Positions 26,757 to 38,586 of a DNA stretch of 64,000 nucleotides are shown here, one piece after another. The translations under genes were made by a program, and so were the position numbers. The DNA is from Marsupella aquatica (taxonomy: Eukaryota; Marchantiophyta), in the NCBI GenBank assembly GCA_973895155.1, contig OZ316892.1, positions 26,350,001 to 26,414,000 of the forward strand, read 5' to 3'. The notes below the pieces were generated by a model. That model had not been told where the DNA came from, did no database searches, and was given only the letters and a program-made list of their open reading frames with translations. Position 1 is the first letter of the stretch; every line of letters begins with the position of its first letter.

Positions 26757-27379
26757 GAATGATGTAGCTATATAGCTATATCAAGAGCCAAAGTTTTGAG
26801 ATTTTAGAATTTTTTTACAACATAAGCACTCCAGGTTAGCATTTTCAAGCATTCTGTTGAGAGTACAAAGAGGTCGTTCCTAGGAAAATCTAGCTTGCCA
26901 TGTAGGATCAGTAGTCATCATATACCTGAATATATGGGGCCCCAAGTTCTTGTAGTGCCATCCAGTGTTGTGCAACTCCAATACGAAACATGACTTATTT
27001 CAAGGCAATGCTAAAAGATTATCCTCCTAGTGATTCAAATTTTCAGTTTAAAAAAAAGGTATACACTGAAGAGTGTCTGCATCACAATTCTATTAAGGTT
27101 TGAGAAGTCCTCAAATACCTGAATTGCCCACAAGTACTCGTAAAGGCAACTGTGCAATTGTGTGTCCAGAAGTAGAATGGGCCTTCATTAGGTGGTCCAA
27201 ATGAGTTTGTCCAGACCAGCTTAAATGCCTATTCTTTGAATATTTATAGCATTGATGACAAAAATCATCATACATGATTCATGTCTTAGATAACAGGTGT
27301 CTATTGTGCTTCAGCGGTCACAGACCTTCACTATGCTTTGTAGGGGAGAGGCTGTTGAATTTTGGGCATCTACTTGGAT

Positions 27380-27670
27380 TTCCTAGCTTGACCCTCCTAT
27401 GCAATTTACGCCTTAGCTTTACCAGGCTCTTCAGTTGCAGATAGGTAAGGTTTAGGTTTGTGTGTTTGTGGTTTTTCTTGTGCCACGCTCCTGCCCTAGT
27501 CTTTTTGGCTTATTGCTCTTTTCTTTGTTCTCCCTTGATTGGAGTTTTGCCTTCTGGGATCATGTCTCCCCGGTGAGGCCTTATGCATTTTGCCGGTTTG
27601 ACATATATTTTGACATACATACGTCCTTTAAGGCCTTCTTTCTGAAAATTTTGGTGGGGCCCTAAAGTCA
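27380..27670 (+). repeat. Dispersed repeat fragment, copy 2 (diverged)
   Basis: It shares ordered words with the copies at 12.6 and 37.5 kb: GACCCTCCTATGC, CCAGGCTCTTCAGTT, TTGGCTTATTGCTCTTTTC, TTGATTGGAGTTTTGCC and CTGGGATCATGTCTCCCC. The similarity is weaker than between the other two copies, so assignment to the same family is likely but not certain. Confidence 0.45.
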
Positions 27671-28460
27671 CTTCTAGAGGTTCCCCCTAAACCCTAGGCC
27701 CCAACTGTAGTTTCTCTTCCCAATCTATTAATAAGGTTAGTAGAATGGGCCTTCATGACATGGTCTAAATGAGCCATGAAGTAAATGATGGAAATCAAAA
27801 TGATGTTTCAAGGCAAAAATGAGCCATGAAGTAATGTAAAGCCACCCTCAGTTTCTCGTGATCTCAATAAGTGTCATGATTGGGCCAAACAGAAAATGTT
27901 ACTACAATGGGAAACCTTCACCAACCTCCATTGCGATGCATTTAAGGCGCAGCACCTATAATGTAGCTTACTCATAGAACACATCGAAAAAGCACTAAAG
28001 CATTCCGTGGAGAGGATCGAGAGAGGTATGAAAGCTCGATCTCAAACTCCCAAACGCTCTGCTGTATGAAACCTCGTGAAGCCTTCTTTCAATAACTTTG
28101 GAGCTCGATCAATAATACAATCCTACCATGCGGAATCTTGCGATACAGGAGTGAGAGCAAAAGTGTCACAACTGCAGAGATTGTGACTTTCGTGAAGCTC
28201 ATTCACATCCCCGTATAGATAATGAGACTGCCTTTGCTCGGATTCGTTTTTCCACATGCACTTTGATTTTTTGACAGTCGTTTGACTTTCTTCGAATTGT
28301 GCAAAACTTTACGAATCGCAGAAGCATTTTGGGAATTTTATCACAGTACAATAGAATCATAGATCCAATCGATCAGCTGTACGCGAGTTGTGAGTTTCGT
28401 CGATCATCGAGCTCGTTCAGGTCTCCTCGTTGCTGGGGTTTAGTAATTTTACAGATTCGG

Positions 28461-28513
28461 TTCTCTTCTCTTCTCTTCTCTTCTCTTCTCTTCTCTTCTC
28501 TTCTCTTCTCTTC
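28461..28513. repeat. (TTCTC)n microsatellite
   Basis: About 53 bp of perfect pentanucleotide repeat, pyrimidine-only on the plus strand. It generates artefactual LLFSS or REEKR peptides in the open frames. Confidence 0.95.
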
Positions 28514-31500
28514 AAAAGTGCATAGTATGCGAAACGCCGAGCACTGAGTAAGAATTTCGGAGATTTCCACAGCGTCGAGTGTTGCGCAACTTCATGAACT
28601 TGTGAACATTAATCCACCGACTTGCAACTCGAGAGCTGTGATGGGGGATATTAAGTGCAAGCGCGTACTTCTTTGGCGTTAGAAAGTAATGTTGATCTCG
28701 CAACCCGTCTCGAAATTTAGCAACACAAAGAACACTTTCATACAACCGAGCTTTTCCCTCGGCTTCAAGGTTTCAACCTTTTCACTCTAAAATCCATTTA
28801 TACCGCACCCGGCGCCCCGGCCTCGAGGGAACGAAAACAATGCCTTATGCTCCCTTTTAATTCGTTGTAATACACTCAGGGTTTATTCTGGGCACGAAAC
28901 AAGATCAATATGTAGGGTTTCCAATGCCCACAATCCCTTCCTGGTTGCGCATGAAGAACAAAACAAAAATGGTCTCCCTGACAAGTTCTCATGAGGATTA
29001 TACAGTAGGATGATGGGAAAAATGTGGATAATGATCCAAAGTACCTGGGAAGGTGTCTCTCATGCCTTGAGAATGGGGAGAAAATGGCGTGCACTGAACA
29101 ATGTCAAGTTCTCAGGACACCAAACTCCTACGATTACTTATTGCCACCTGCCTCGGTTGGCCCGTTTCGGGATCAGTGATTCTTTTTATCCAATTTTTTG
29201 TCTCCATCCGTGTGACCTTTCCAGCTAGTTCTGTCAGCTCTTAGATAGACGCATGGCTGATCGACCTCACATTTTAGTTAGACAGTCGATAGCTGTGAGG
29301 ACTATCGAGCTAAAATTTAACCCTAAATCGTGCCTTTTCCCTGGGAAACCTCTTTGGCGTTCAATTCTTGCTTTCATTGGGTCTCAACAAACCCACTGAT
29401 GCGATAGTTTCCTTTTGTTCTGCAGACCTTTTGGACAGTCTTTTTGCCAGCTCTAGCATTCCTCCTACTTGAAGCAATGAAAGCTCTGGGTGCATCCATG
29501 ACCTTTCTCCCGTACATGGTTCTCAGTAGTGTTGCAGAAGATCTTTTCTGGCCATCGGTCGTGATCACATGGGCCTGAAAATGACCACCCCTAAGCTGCC
29601 CCCAAATTAAACGAGAAGGATCAGAAACAATTGATTGAAAGGGAGAGGACATAGAAGCCAGTGCAGGGGAGGGGAAATTGAAAGAGAAACAAATGTCGAG
29701 TGGAATGGAGCAGCGAACCATAGACAATCATATGGTTCACTTCATTATCTCCCTATCCAGAGCACTGACCGACTATGGTAAGTAAGACCAATTTTCCACC
29801 TCCTCGAAATAACAGAGTTGGAGATGGGCAAATGTTTCTAAAACGGTCACGTGGCTGGGGAACCGTGGGAAATAGCGAATGAAAGAAACCACGGAGAGGA
29901 CTTTTTCAAGAAAGGCAAAGTAATCAAACCCCAAACCTCAGAATTTTCTTCTTGCCATCATTCAGCACTAGACAATATTTTACACAGCATCCTCCTCTCT
30001 GCTGCTTTCAATACAGTACTGCGTGTACACTCCTACGGGTTAAACTAAGGGAATCAATTGTCATATCATAAGACCCCAGTGAAGAAAAAAGTTTCCTGAG
30101 GGAATTTGAGTAGACACACTCAAGTCAAGATAGAATGGAATCCACATGATGGACTGCCAGGGAAAGAGGTCCGAGTCAAAACATGGGCCAAATGGTGGAC
30201 AGGAAAGAAATTTCCATGCTGATGAAGGAGACCCAAGTCAAGAAAGGGTCCTAGCGTGGACCAGAAATATGTCAATTTTTTCACTCAGGCTGGATACGAG
30301 ACAGTATCTGTAGGGAATTGTACTTGAGCTTTTCGTTGGCAGACAGATGCAGTTAGTCTCAGCTTTTTTGGATGGGGGAGACCAGGAAAACTCTTCAATT
30401 TCTGACATAGATTTGCGGTAGCTGCGATCTGATCTCGTGGAGGTGCATCATTTTTCATCTCTCCCCCCTTGTTGGGCGCTTTACAAAATTAGTACCTCCT
30501 GTAGCATCCTGCAGTCTGTTGTGTGGAGTGCTCCATACTCATTGGAAGTCATTCTGGAACACAGCCCAACTGTATTGATTGTGCATCATTAAGCATTCAT
30601 TAATCTGGCAGTTGACTGATTATTATTCAGGGCTGTCCGGCTGTAGGCCTGTAGCAATGTAGACAGCAAGGCACAGTCATTTCTACATTAGTTCCCCGAA
30701 TGCGTACAATACACGAGCTGAAGGACAATATATATTATGCTCGTACGTAGGACGTTTCAGTCGGGTTTCCGTTCGAGGAGACACGGATTGATGAATTCCC
30801 CGGTCAAGGGAGGGAAGTTCAATCAAACCGATGTACCCAAAGGATAATTGCACAATTATCTGGCGGAAATTACCGTGAGGTGTCTCCTCCCAGTTCCCAG
30901 TGAAATGCAAAGTGACACAGCAGATGAGAAGACCGACAGGAGCTTTAATTGCGCTTCAGCACGTTTGAATGGGGCATGTACCAACCCCCCTCACCTACCC
31001 AAGTGCCCCGTCGTTTGCCGCAAGCTGGAAACAGTGCTGAGTATCAGAGTAATTGCTAGCTGTACAATCATCACCATTCTCGAAAGAGACTGGTTTGCTT
31101 ACTCCATATTGAGTTTCGGATCACAACCTTGGAGTGACTGGACGGGGACGGAGCCCTTTGTTTATGACACCTCGGAGCTGTACCTGCTGGACAGCTGCTG
31201 CTGCTTCTGCGGCTAAATCAGTCATTCAGTCGTGTCCTGTCAGCGTAGAGCTGTTGGATATTCATTTGTAAGCAGAGTCAACTTGTCCTTGAAAGAGAGC
31301 CTCTCCAATACATATGTAGCTCAGTAGCTCATGTCTTTAGCTCTGAAACAAGTGTTAGTGTTTGAGTCTGCAAACCTCTGTGTGCCAGTCTCAGGCAGGC
31401 ATGCTGGCTGCCACACGATCGACAGCTGCAGCTTCGCAATAACTTACCTGCACAATCGATAGAGGTGGGCATTGCATCCCTTGCAACCGTGAAGTATGTC

Positions 31501-31712
31501 CACCTATCCCAATCCGGCCGGAGGCCTTGTTGTGGTTTTGGAATACATGTGCTTGCGCTTGTTGAGAGCATGCGGATCAAACATATTCTGATTAGACACT
31601 GTAGTGGTCTATCTATCAGGGCTTGTCATTGAAACACTCTATTTGTTCGTTGGGGTATTTAAGTACATTGCTCGTCTAGGAGAGAAGAATTTCGAGTGGA
31701 GAGTCAACTCAA

Positions 31713-34700
31713 ATGGCTCCTCCTTCGCTGTCGACTATGTCGATGAGCATCGACCCCAAGGCCTCATCAAAACACTTCGTCAGCACCGCTGGGTTGCGTC
31801 CAACGGAGGATGGTGACTTACAGAAGAAGTCCTCTTCCTCGGTCATAGGTTCGGAAGTGAACACCGACACAGCAGCAGCTCTTCCAGGAGCTCAATCTGA
31901 TGGTGGCCAGACCCAACAGGAAGGTACTACGAGACAAGGAGAAGACAAGAAACTACTGTCATGTGAGGACGTTTTGCGTCGTAAGAACGAGGGTGAGCCA
32001 TTGATCGTAGTGGATGGGAATGTGTATGACGTGACCGAGTTTCTGGAGACTCATCCTGGAGGTGCCGAGGTACTTGCACGTACAAATTTAGACCTTGATG
32101 CGCTTTAAAGGGACAGCAGGAGGTTCAATCTGTCTTTCATGCAAAAGCTGTCCAGAGAGTGAACAATCTCCAAAATCAGTAAAATTTCTTGTACAGCCAC
32201 TCCCATAGTTTCTGAAGTGCACTTACTACATCAATCTGTTGTTGGTGTTGTCGTGGGTTCTGCAGTTGATAATGGAGCATTTGAAATCGGTAGGAGTGAA
32301 AGACGCTGGGCCGCTGATGCGGGGAAAGATTGATGCGGATGGGCACAGTCATAGCAAAGCTGCTTTTCGCATGTTAGAGCAATTCTTCGTCGGATCACTC
32401 AAGACAGCTTCTGGGTATGTGAAGAATGCTTGCAGGTCCTACTTTCCGATTGAGATGTTCAAAGTCATAGCTATTGTTGGAATGTCTTTCTCATAGAAAT
32501 CTTGTACGCATTGTCTTGGGTTCTGCATCCCTGCTGTGATGTAGTTGCTATCTAAGTATATACGCTCGGTTCTTAAGCTGCGTCTGCGCTACCAGATGTG
32601 GTTTCTTGGACAGGACGTGTTGCCCAGACTTAGCCAAGTATATATGGACGATCCTCTTCATCGTTTACGTGGTTGTGTGATAATAATTGCAGTGCTGTCC
32701 TATCCGAAGCTCGTGAAGCAAAGAAGTACCGTTACACCGTAGATTTAACGAAGCCTATCGTTCCACAGGTTATTCCTGGCTGTTGCTTTCTGCGTGATAT
32801 TGGCTTGTTCATGTACTAGGATGTTTGTCTTGTGGGCCACCTTAGTTTCTCAGCATCTACGTACAACTCTACGTGCCAAGCAAAGCAAAGATCAAGGGAC
32901 CATGATGGCATCGGCTGATCCGGAGCTGAATTTGCTGATGTCAGGTTGGCTATCTCGGGCTGGACTATGACCAGTGGGTCCACGATCCAATCATCAGCAA
33001 GGAAAGTCCTCGGTTTTTCGAGAGTGATCTTCATGAGGTGAGTTTGAACCTGAGAGCCCCGGAACAGACCACGGCTGCATTGAATTGGCGAGGTTTTCTT
33101 GAAATAGATGAGAATGTTGCACTGTAGTGGCTGTATACGAAATCTCCAGTTTTTTTGTGTATCAGATTAGGAAAATGTCACCCCGGTCTGAACCCGAGGT
33201 CACCAAGACTGGCTCGATCCCTAGATTTACGAGATGAAACGGCACCCGTATGATGTGACAATGAAGTAGCAATCAGTGCCTATCATCTGGAGGTTGTTGG
33301 CCCCACCGGGGGAGAAGGAACTCTTTCTTCCTCACTGGACTCATGACCCCGCTCATGACAGGAGAAGACATTGCACTTAGATATCATTGTATCCAGGAAA
33401 TCGTCTGAATCAATCTCCAGAGATTACTGTGCGCCGCAACAATTTGGGGTCTCAATTTTCTTGAAAGCGAGATGGGAATTTCGGAAACCTCAGTTGGGAA
33501 TTGAAACGTGATGCCTGCATTCTTTTCTAGCTCGTAGATCGAAGCTTGTAGGGCAATCCGCACCTTGTCATTATGTTGTCCCATGTTGAGCCACATGGAG
33601 TTGGTGAAGTCTATTGTTCGAAATTTCCACGCACGTATCGCGTGCCAAAACCTCGCCCCCGCAACTCAGGAAATGCTTGTAAAGCGGTCGATCGGTGCAG
33701 CGACCGCTTTACAAGCATTTCTTGTTTTTTGGTTTCGACATTTGGGACCATTTTTCTGTAACCAGCGTTCCGCAGCGATGGTCTCTATTATCCTCTACCG
33801 GCCTTGACGAGAACGCTCTGATTTCGGACGGAAATCATTGCGTGCATAGCGTCTTGAAAATATGTGAAGCCCGATGTAAATCGGACGGAAATCAGTGCGT
33901 GCATAGCGTCTTGAAAATATGTGAAGCCCGATGTGAAGTACCCATTGTTTCCGTCAGGTGCTCCCGGTGACAATCTGGATTCCATAAATCACCGTCTTAC
34001 AGTCTAGATTCTCACATTGATCTTGGCAATGACTGTGTCGTGTTCGCGATCATCCCAAAGAGCGCTTCTACAGTAGTGATCGAGGCTGTAATTCTGTTGC
34101 CTAGAAGGCTGTGATGCAGCAAGTCGCTCTCTGCGCGGCTGAGCGGTGGAATTGGTACGAATTTGCAGTGGTCTTGGCCAACTCGAAGGCTTTGTTGTGC
34201 ATATGCGTTGGATTCAGAGCTCGGGGTGCTTGTAGTTGTTGACAAAAGAGATGACAGTGGTAGAAAGTGTACAAGCCATGCAAAATGGTACGGTATGAGT
34301 GGAATCCTGGGTGAACCATACCGTGAAGAACCTTCAGCCATGTGCGCCATGCTCGTACGGTGGCCATTATGGATCAAACCCAGGATTCCATTCATACTCA
34401 CCCCTTTCAGTTCGGGTATGGTCCTCTCAACGAGAGATTCCCAACTCAATACCCGGAGTTGCATTCATTCCGACTCATTTCGTTGGCTTCTTGAGAATTG
34501 ACCTCTTGAGTAGTGAGCAAATCCTTCTAACCTATAGACAAGTGCTCAGCTGTCAAATAAGAGTTGAACTAAAGGTTTGGTTGCTCTTGTGTCGCCCATA
34601 TATCATAAAGTCTGTTTGATTTGTGCAGCTTTTGACCAGAACGAAATGGTGGGTGATTCCGCTAGCTTGGGTACCTGTAGCGATGATAATGTTCTACGTG

Positions 34701-35826
34701 GCCTTGATGATTGAAAAGGTTCCACTCCATCTGCTGCCGGGACAATGTGTCGTCGGAGTTGCGATCTGGACATTGCTGGAGTATCTGTTGCACCGTTTTG
34801 TCTTCCACATGAAGACGTCCAGTTACTGGTGACGCCCCACTCTTGCTTCCACCCAACGGATTGTTAGTTGTCGGAAAAAGAATTCTCTACTTGTGCTCAG
34901 AGCTAGAGATCGATGATTGCATCCTTCTGTCCTCGATCTGATGACGTCGAGTAGAGTACTCATGTACAGTTCCCTGACTGGCAGTGACCCGGGCAGTGAG
35001 ACCTCTGTCTAGTACTTATGAACTGTTACCCGTACTGACTTTATTTTGCTTTGGTGTCCTATGTTCCGATCCATGATACCAGGACCAATACCTTCCACTA
35101 CGTTCTCCACGGTTTCCACCACAAGCATCCCATGGACGGTGCTCGTCTCGTCTTCCCTCCAGCATTTACCCTTGTGATTTGCATTGCGGTAAGTGATCTG
35201 ACTCAGGCCACAGTAAATGTCTACAGCGCCATTATTAAATTAAGACCATCTTCTGTCACATAAAGTAGAGATGCAACTACTCGATCAGACGTTATTCGGA
35301 ACTTCAGACGGGTGAAGATAGTTGAAATGTGTTGAAATGTTGCAGATCTGGTTTATCACAGGGAACTGGATTGTACGCTACCCCAGTAAATTGTGTGTCT
35401 ACGCAGCGGGTCTTCTGGCTTACGTGGTCTATGACCTCACGCACTACTTCCTCCATTTCGGCACTGCTTTCAACGATGAAACTCGTAAAATGAAGGTCAG
35501 TATTGTGGGCACGATTTTAGGCCTTGTTGGATTCGTGAATTGTTTTGTGGTGACCTCAATCAAGTTGACCTCATTTATTGCCCAATTGAGAACTGTCTTC
35601 TCCAATCTTTGGGACTTTGAATTGATGCTGTACGTAGAAACTCATGAAGTCGGATAGATGAGGTATAGGTATTGCTCAGGTTAACTCACAGATTGTTGTG
35701 GTACTGCATCAGAGATACCATTTGAACCATCATTTCAAGGATCAGAATAATGGGTATGGAATCACCACTACCCTGTGGGATTCACTATTCAGGACTCAGC
35801 CTGACGCAAAAATGTCCGTTGATTAG
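31713..35826 (+). CDS. FAH: Fatty acid 2-hydroxylase with fused N-terminal cytochrome b5 domain, 8 exons
   Basis: Exons are 31713-32069, 32266-32414, 32693-32768, 32945-33037, 34629-34828, 35083-35188, 35346-35495 and 35713-35826 (stop TAG). They join in frame to 414 residues with GT-AG introns throughout. The family 2-hydroxylates the N-acyl fatty acid of ceramides at the ER membrane, using electrons from cytochrome b5. Residues about 84-165 form a cytochrome b5 domain with HPGG (His114) and a second haem His at 146/148 (DGHSHSKAAFRMLEQ). The linker YRYTVDLTKPIVPQVGYLG is typical of the family. The hydroxylase core has membrane segments at about 235-250 and 265-282, and the di-iron histidine clusters HRFVFH (280-285), HGFHH (301-305), HYFLH (360-364) and HLNHH (380-384). 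All key histidines are present and no frame is broken. The b5 fusion resembles yeast Scs7 and animal FA2H; the Arabidopsis FAH proteins are about 240 residues and lack it. Intron 4 (1,591 bp) contains fold-backs listed separately. Confidence 0.95.
33670..33721. repeat. Perfect 21-bp inverted repeat (hairpin) in FAH intron 4
   Basis: The left arm (33670-33690) begins GAAATGCTTGTAAAG and the right arm (33701-33721) is its exact reverse complement. The arms are separated by a 10-base loop ATCGGTGCAG. Total length is 52 nt. It is transcribed as part of the FAH pre-mRNA intron and could fold as RNA or extrude as a DNA cruciform. It is shorter than usual plant microRNA precursors. Confidence 0.9.
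33824..33937. repeat. Two-copy tandem duplication, 57 bp unit, in FAH intron 4
   Basis: TCGGACGGAAATCA occurs at 33824 and 33881, followed in both by GCGTGCATAGCGTCTTGAAA and AAGCCCGATGT. One substitution separates the copies in the shared part, so it is recent. Confidence 0.92.
34292..34397. repeat. Imperfect inverted repeat (about 106-nt fold-back) in FAH intron 4
   Basis: GTATGAGTGGAATCCTGGGT at 34292-34311 pairs with ACCCAGGATTCCATTCATAC at 34378-34397, with one mismatch in 20 bp. The roughly 66-nt interior has additional short complementary words (ACGGTATG and CATACCGT). Size and shape are within the range of plant microRNA precursors or MITE remnants; nothing in the sequence decides between them. 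Confidence 0.75.
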
Positions 35827-37487
35827 AGACTCAGTCAAAAGGGAATATATGAACTTGCAGACAGTGAGACAGTCCGTCTGCGATCAGGTTGCGTCATATT
35901 CGTTATACCAGACTGTGAGTATCACGAGCTGCCTGGTTCGGGGCTAGCATTGCCCTGAACCAGGCAATCGGAGGGACAGTTCGAGTTCAAGCGTTCGCCA
36001 ACGACGCACCAGTTGACAAATTGTCAGAATGATGGTCGATCAATCCACCGACTTGGCGCGTGTTCAGATTGTGCATATTGTTCGATATAGAGAAAGACCA
36101 TGTACGTACTAACAATGTAGCGTATCAAAATCACACATCAATTCTTTCCTCGTCAAGCTGGTATCGACATGTACAGAAGACTGGTTACCGAGTTCATTAG
36201 GCATAGTAGTTCTCTCACTCTCAATTCTTAAACGAGAGATTGAGATAAACTGGCAGCTCGGTTATTGATTATAGCTATTAGCGATTATTATAGAAAAGGA
36301 TTGGAATTAGTCAATGGGATCGAAGGATTTGTGGATATTCAACAGCGATTTTCGATCCATCCACTGCTGATAAGCCTGTCCTGAATTTACCTTCACAAAT
36401 AAATTAGGTTTGCATCATGTGTGTATCAACTTGAGTTGACTGCTGTAGCAGTCTTAAGAAATTTACGCCTAGCTTGGATCGTAAGCGTCGTTTGCTGATC
36501 ATGTATCAAACTGATGAGCCGATTGTTCTTAGACTGCAATAAATGATGACTGTTGCCTTTTCTTGTTGAATTTTGTCCACTGAATTTTCTTGTCTTGTTG
36601 TCCTTGTTCACTCTTGGCATCGTTGTCTGTTTACCTTAGAAACTCAAAGAAGATCCACCCACCATAAACTGACGGTCATGCACCACTGGAAAATAACGCA
36701 TGAGAAATGGTATCCCAGGTGCCCAACTGCTCACCAGCCTTCAAAGCCTCCAGTCATGAATGGTGTCCATTCCAGCTCCCAGATGGTGTCCAAGAGGTAC
36801 AGTAGAGAGATTTTATGCTTGTGGTAATAATGTTACCCCAAAGGCGCAAACCTTGAGATAATTTGACCTTTGATTTGACATAAACAATTTACCTGGGAAG
36901 ACCGTTTTTATTTAAGCTAGCCATGAAAAACTGAGAAAGCGAGTTACAAACTTTAAGGCTCTCCACTCTTGGTTACAGCCAGAGGGAACCAGGCTGAATG
37001 TAAATTCTTCTTAATATTTCGTGCGTGATACTGAAGAATGGTGACTAGCCTGAAAGCCCATTCTTTGAATGTTAATAGGAATGATGACTCATCCTTCTTT
37101 TTCATCTGCAATTTTGGTGTTCACTCTAGAAACCTGAGTTTATGTTCACAGTTGATTAGTAAGATAGAGAAGTGTGTCTGGATATGAAAGAATTATGAAA
37201 CTTCTCCTCTGGTTTTCCTGGAAATAGTAAAGTAAAGACATTTCTTTGCCATCAAGTGTAACAATGCAATTCAAGAGTACAGTAGCACAATCCGAGGTTG
37301 GTTCCATAAGTGGGGGAAGAAGAGTAGGTCAGTGCCCCAAGAAGCCAGAAATCTTGGAAGGGATCAGAGAAAAACATTAATTACAGTTGTTTGGGGCCTT
37401 GCCTGTAATCACACATCATACATTACCACATTTTTGTTATGTACACATCATATATTATCACATTTTTGTTATACTTTTTTGTCGGCT

Positions 37488-37640
37488 TTTAAATTAGGGA
37501 CCCTTGGCTTGTTTTTTCTTGGGGCCCTTTCCTCATTTTTCCTCCTCTTCATTGGGTTGCTTTGCCTTTGGGATCCTATCTCCAGGGTTGGTGTTTTTGC
37601 CCTTGGGCACCTTGATATAATATACAGCCATGAGTATCTT
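37488..37640 (+). repeat. Dispersed repeat fragment, copy 3
   Basis: It is strongly similar to the tail of the copy at 12.75-12.88 kb: GGGACCCTTGGCTTGTTTTT, CTTGGGGCCCTTTCCTC, TTCATTGGGTTGCTTTGCC and TTTTGCCCTTGGGCACC occur in the same order and spacing. Same orientation as the other copies. Confidence 0.75.
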
Positions 37641-37882
37641 TAACAATTACTACTCACCAATTCTGCACATGATTGTGATTGGCTCACAACGGTTGTAATG
37701 AATGCTCCACAATTATTGTGTATTTATTTAAATATAGTGTAGGCATAGGGGTATGAGGGGGAGTGCCCCTCCCTCGTGGGCATGGAACCTTGCTCTCAAT
37801 CAACGATGAAGTTCCCTCAGGAGTTGTCTTACATGTAGACAGCCCTTTGTCTGTCTGCCATCAACTTAACAGATAGATGACA

Positions 37883-38036
37883 TCAGGTGATATACTGAAA
37901 TTTCTATGCCTTAACCCCCTCCTGAGGCAGGCTATCAGGTGATATACTGAAATTTCTATGCCTTAACCCCCTCCTGAGGCAGGCTATCAGGTGATATACT
38001 GAAATTTCTATGCCTTAACCCCCTCCTGAGGCAGGC
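37883..38036. repeat. Three-copy minisatellite, 52 bp unit
   Basis: TCAGGTGATATACTGAAATT starts at 37883, 37935 and 37987. The units are identical where they overlap, including CCCCCTCCTGAGGCAGGC. The array lies about 30 bp from the left LTR of the copia element. Recent amplification is implied by the absence of differences. Confidence 0.95.
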
Positions 38037-38066
38037 CTGGCGCATTATTGGGGAGATCCAAGGGCA

Positions 38067-38392
38067 TGTGGGGAGAAATCAGATCAGGAAAAACACTTCA
38101 AACATACACGTGCTCAATAGTTACGTGGTTCGCCTCAAGGTTGGCTACGTCCACGGGAAGACCAAGCTTTATTAACGGTTATGTGTCTACTCAAGCATCA
38201 CCATAGCTCCCATCTCTTCAAGCTCTCATCTCTTGCTATATCACTGTGTTCTCTCTTGAGAACTATCTTGTATGGTCTCACACCACATACAAGTTGAAGA
38301 GATAAGGACCAATCTCTTCAACTAAGGTTAACACTCTAACCCTAGTTAACATACTAACCATAGTTCAACCCAAGACTGAGTTAACCTCTACA
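38067..38392 (-). repeat. Copia 3' LTR (left end on the plus strand)
   Basis: Read on the minus strand it starts TGTAGAGGTTAACTCAG and ends TTCTCCCCACA. It matches the other LTR at 322 or so of 326 positions. It lies next to the polypurine tract, which makes it the 3' LTR of the element. Confidence 0.95.
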
Positions 38393-38405
38393 AACTCCCC
38401 CTTGA
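38393..38405 (-). other. Copia polypurine tract
   Basis: On the minus strand AAGGGGGAGTT directly precedes the 3' LTR start. This is the expected position and composition of the primer for plus-strand DNA synthesis. Confidence 0.8.
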
Positions 38406-38586
38406 CTCACGTCTTGGGAGGGTTCATAACATTGTCTTTTCCTTACAAGTTCCTCCGCGGGAAGTTCAAGACAGTAGGGCCAAAAGACCCTCCCCCTAAT
38501 GCAAGGGTTAACTAGAACTAAGCCGTAGCCGATAAGCCATCGGATGGAGTACTCATATAGAGACATTTTCTTGGTTAACTCTATAT

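Larger units (their letters stand above)
18007..31712. other. Long gene-poor interval with tandem duplications and repeat debris
   Basis: In 13.7 kb I see no frame with a recognisable domain on either strand. The first few hundred bases are probably the 3' untranslated region of the uL13c gene. Contents that can be supported are listed separately: tandem duplications at 19.2, 19.8, 20.1-20.4, 22.5, 24.2 and 26.5 kb, a dispersed repeat copy at 27.4 kb and a TTCTC microsatellite at 28.46 kb. The AT content rises around 22.8-27 kb. Genes with many tiny exons or non-coding RNAs could be missed here. Confidence 0.55.
35827..38066. other. Intergenic region between FAH and the copia element
   Basis: No gene recognised. 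The left part should contain the FAH 3' untranslated region. Open frames are short. It contains a dispersed repeat copy (37.49-37.64 kb) and a three-copy minisatellite (37.88-38.04 kb), and ends at the copia LTR boundary. Confidence 0.55.

Noticed and set aside
29374-29727. 117-residue minus-strand frame with a basic C terminus
   Set aside because: Some plausible composition, but no motif, no supporting exon and no family recognised.
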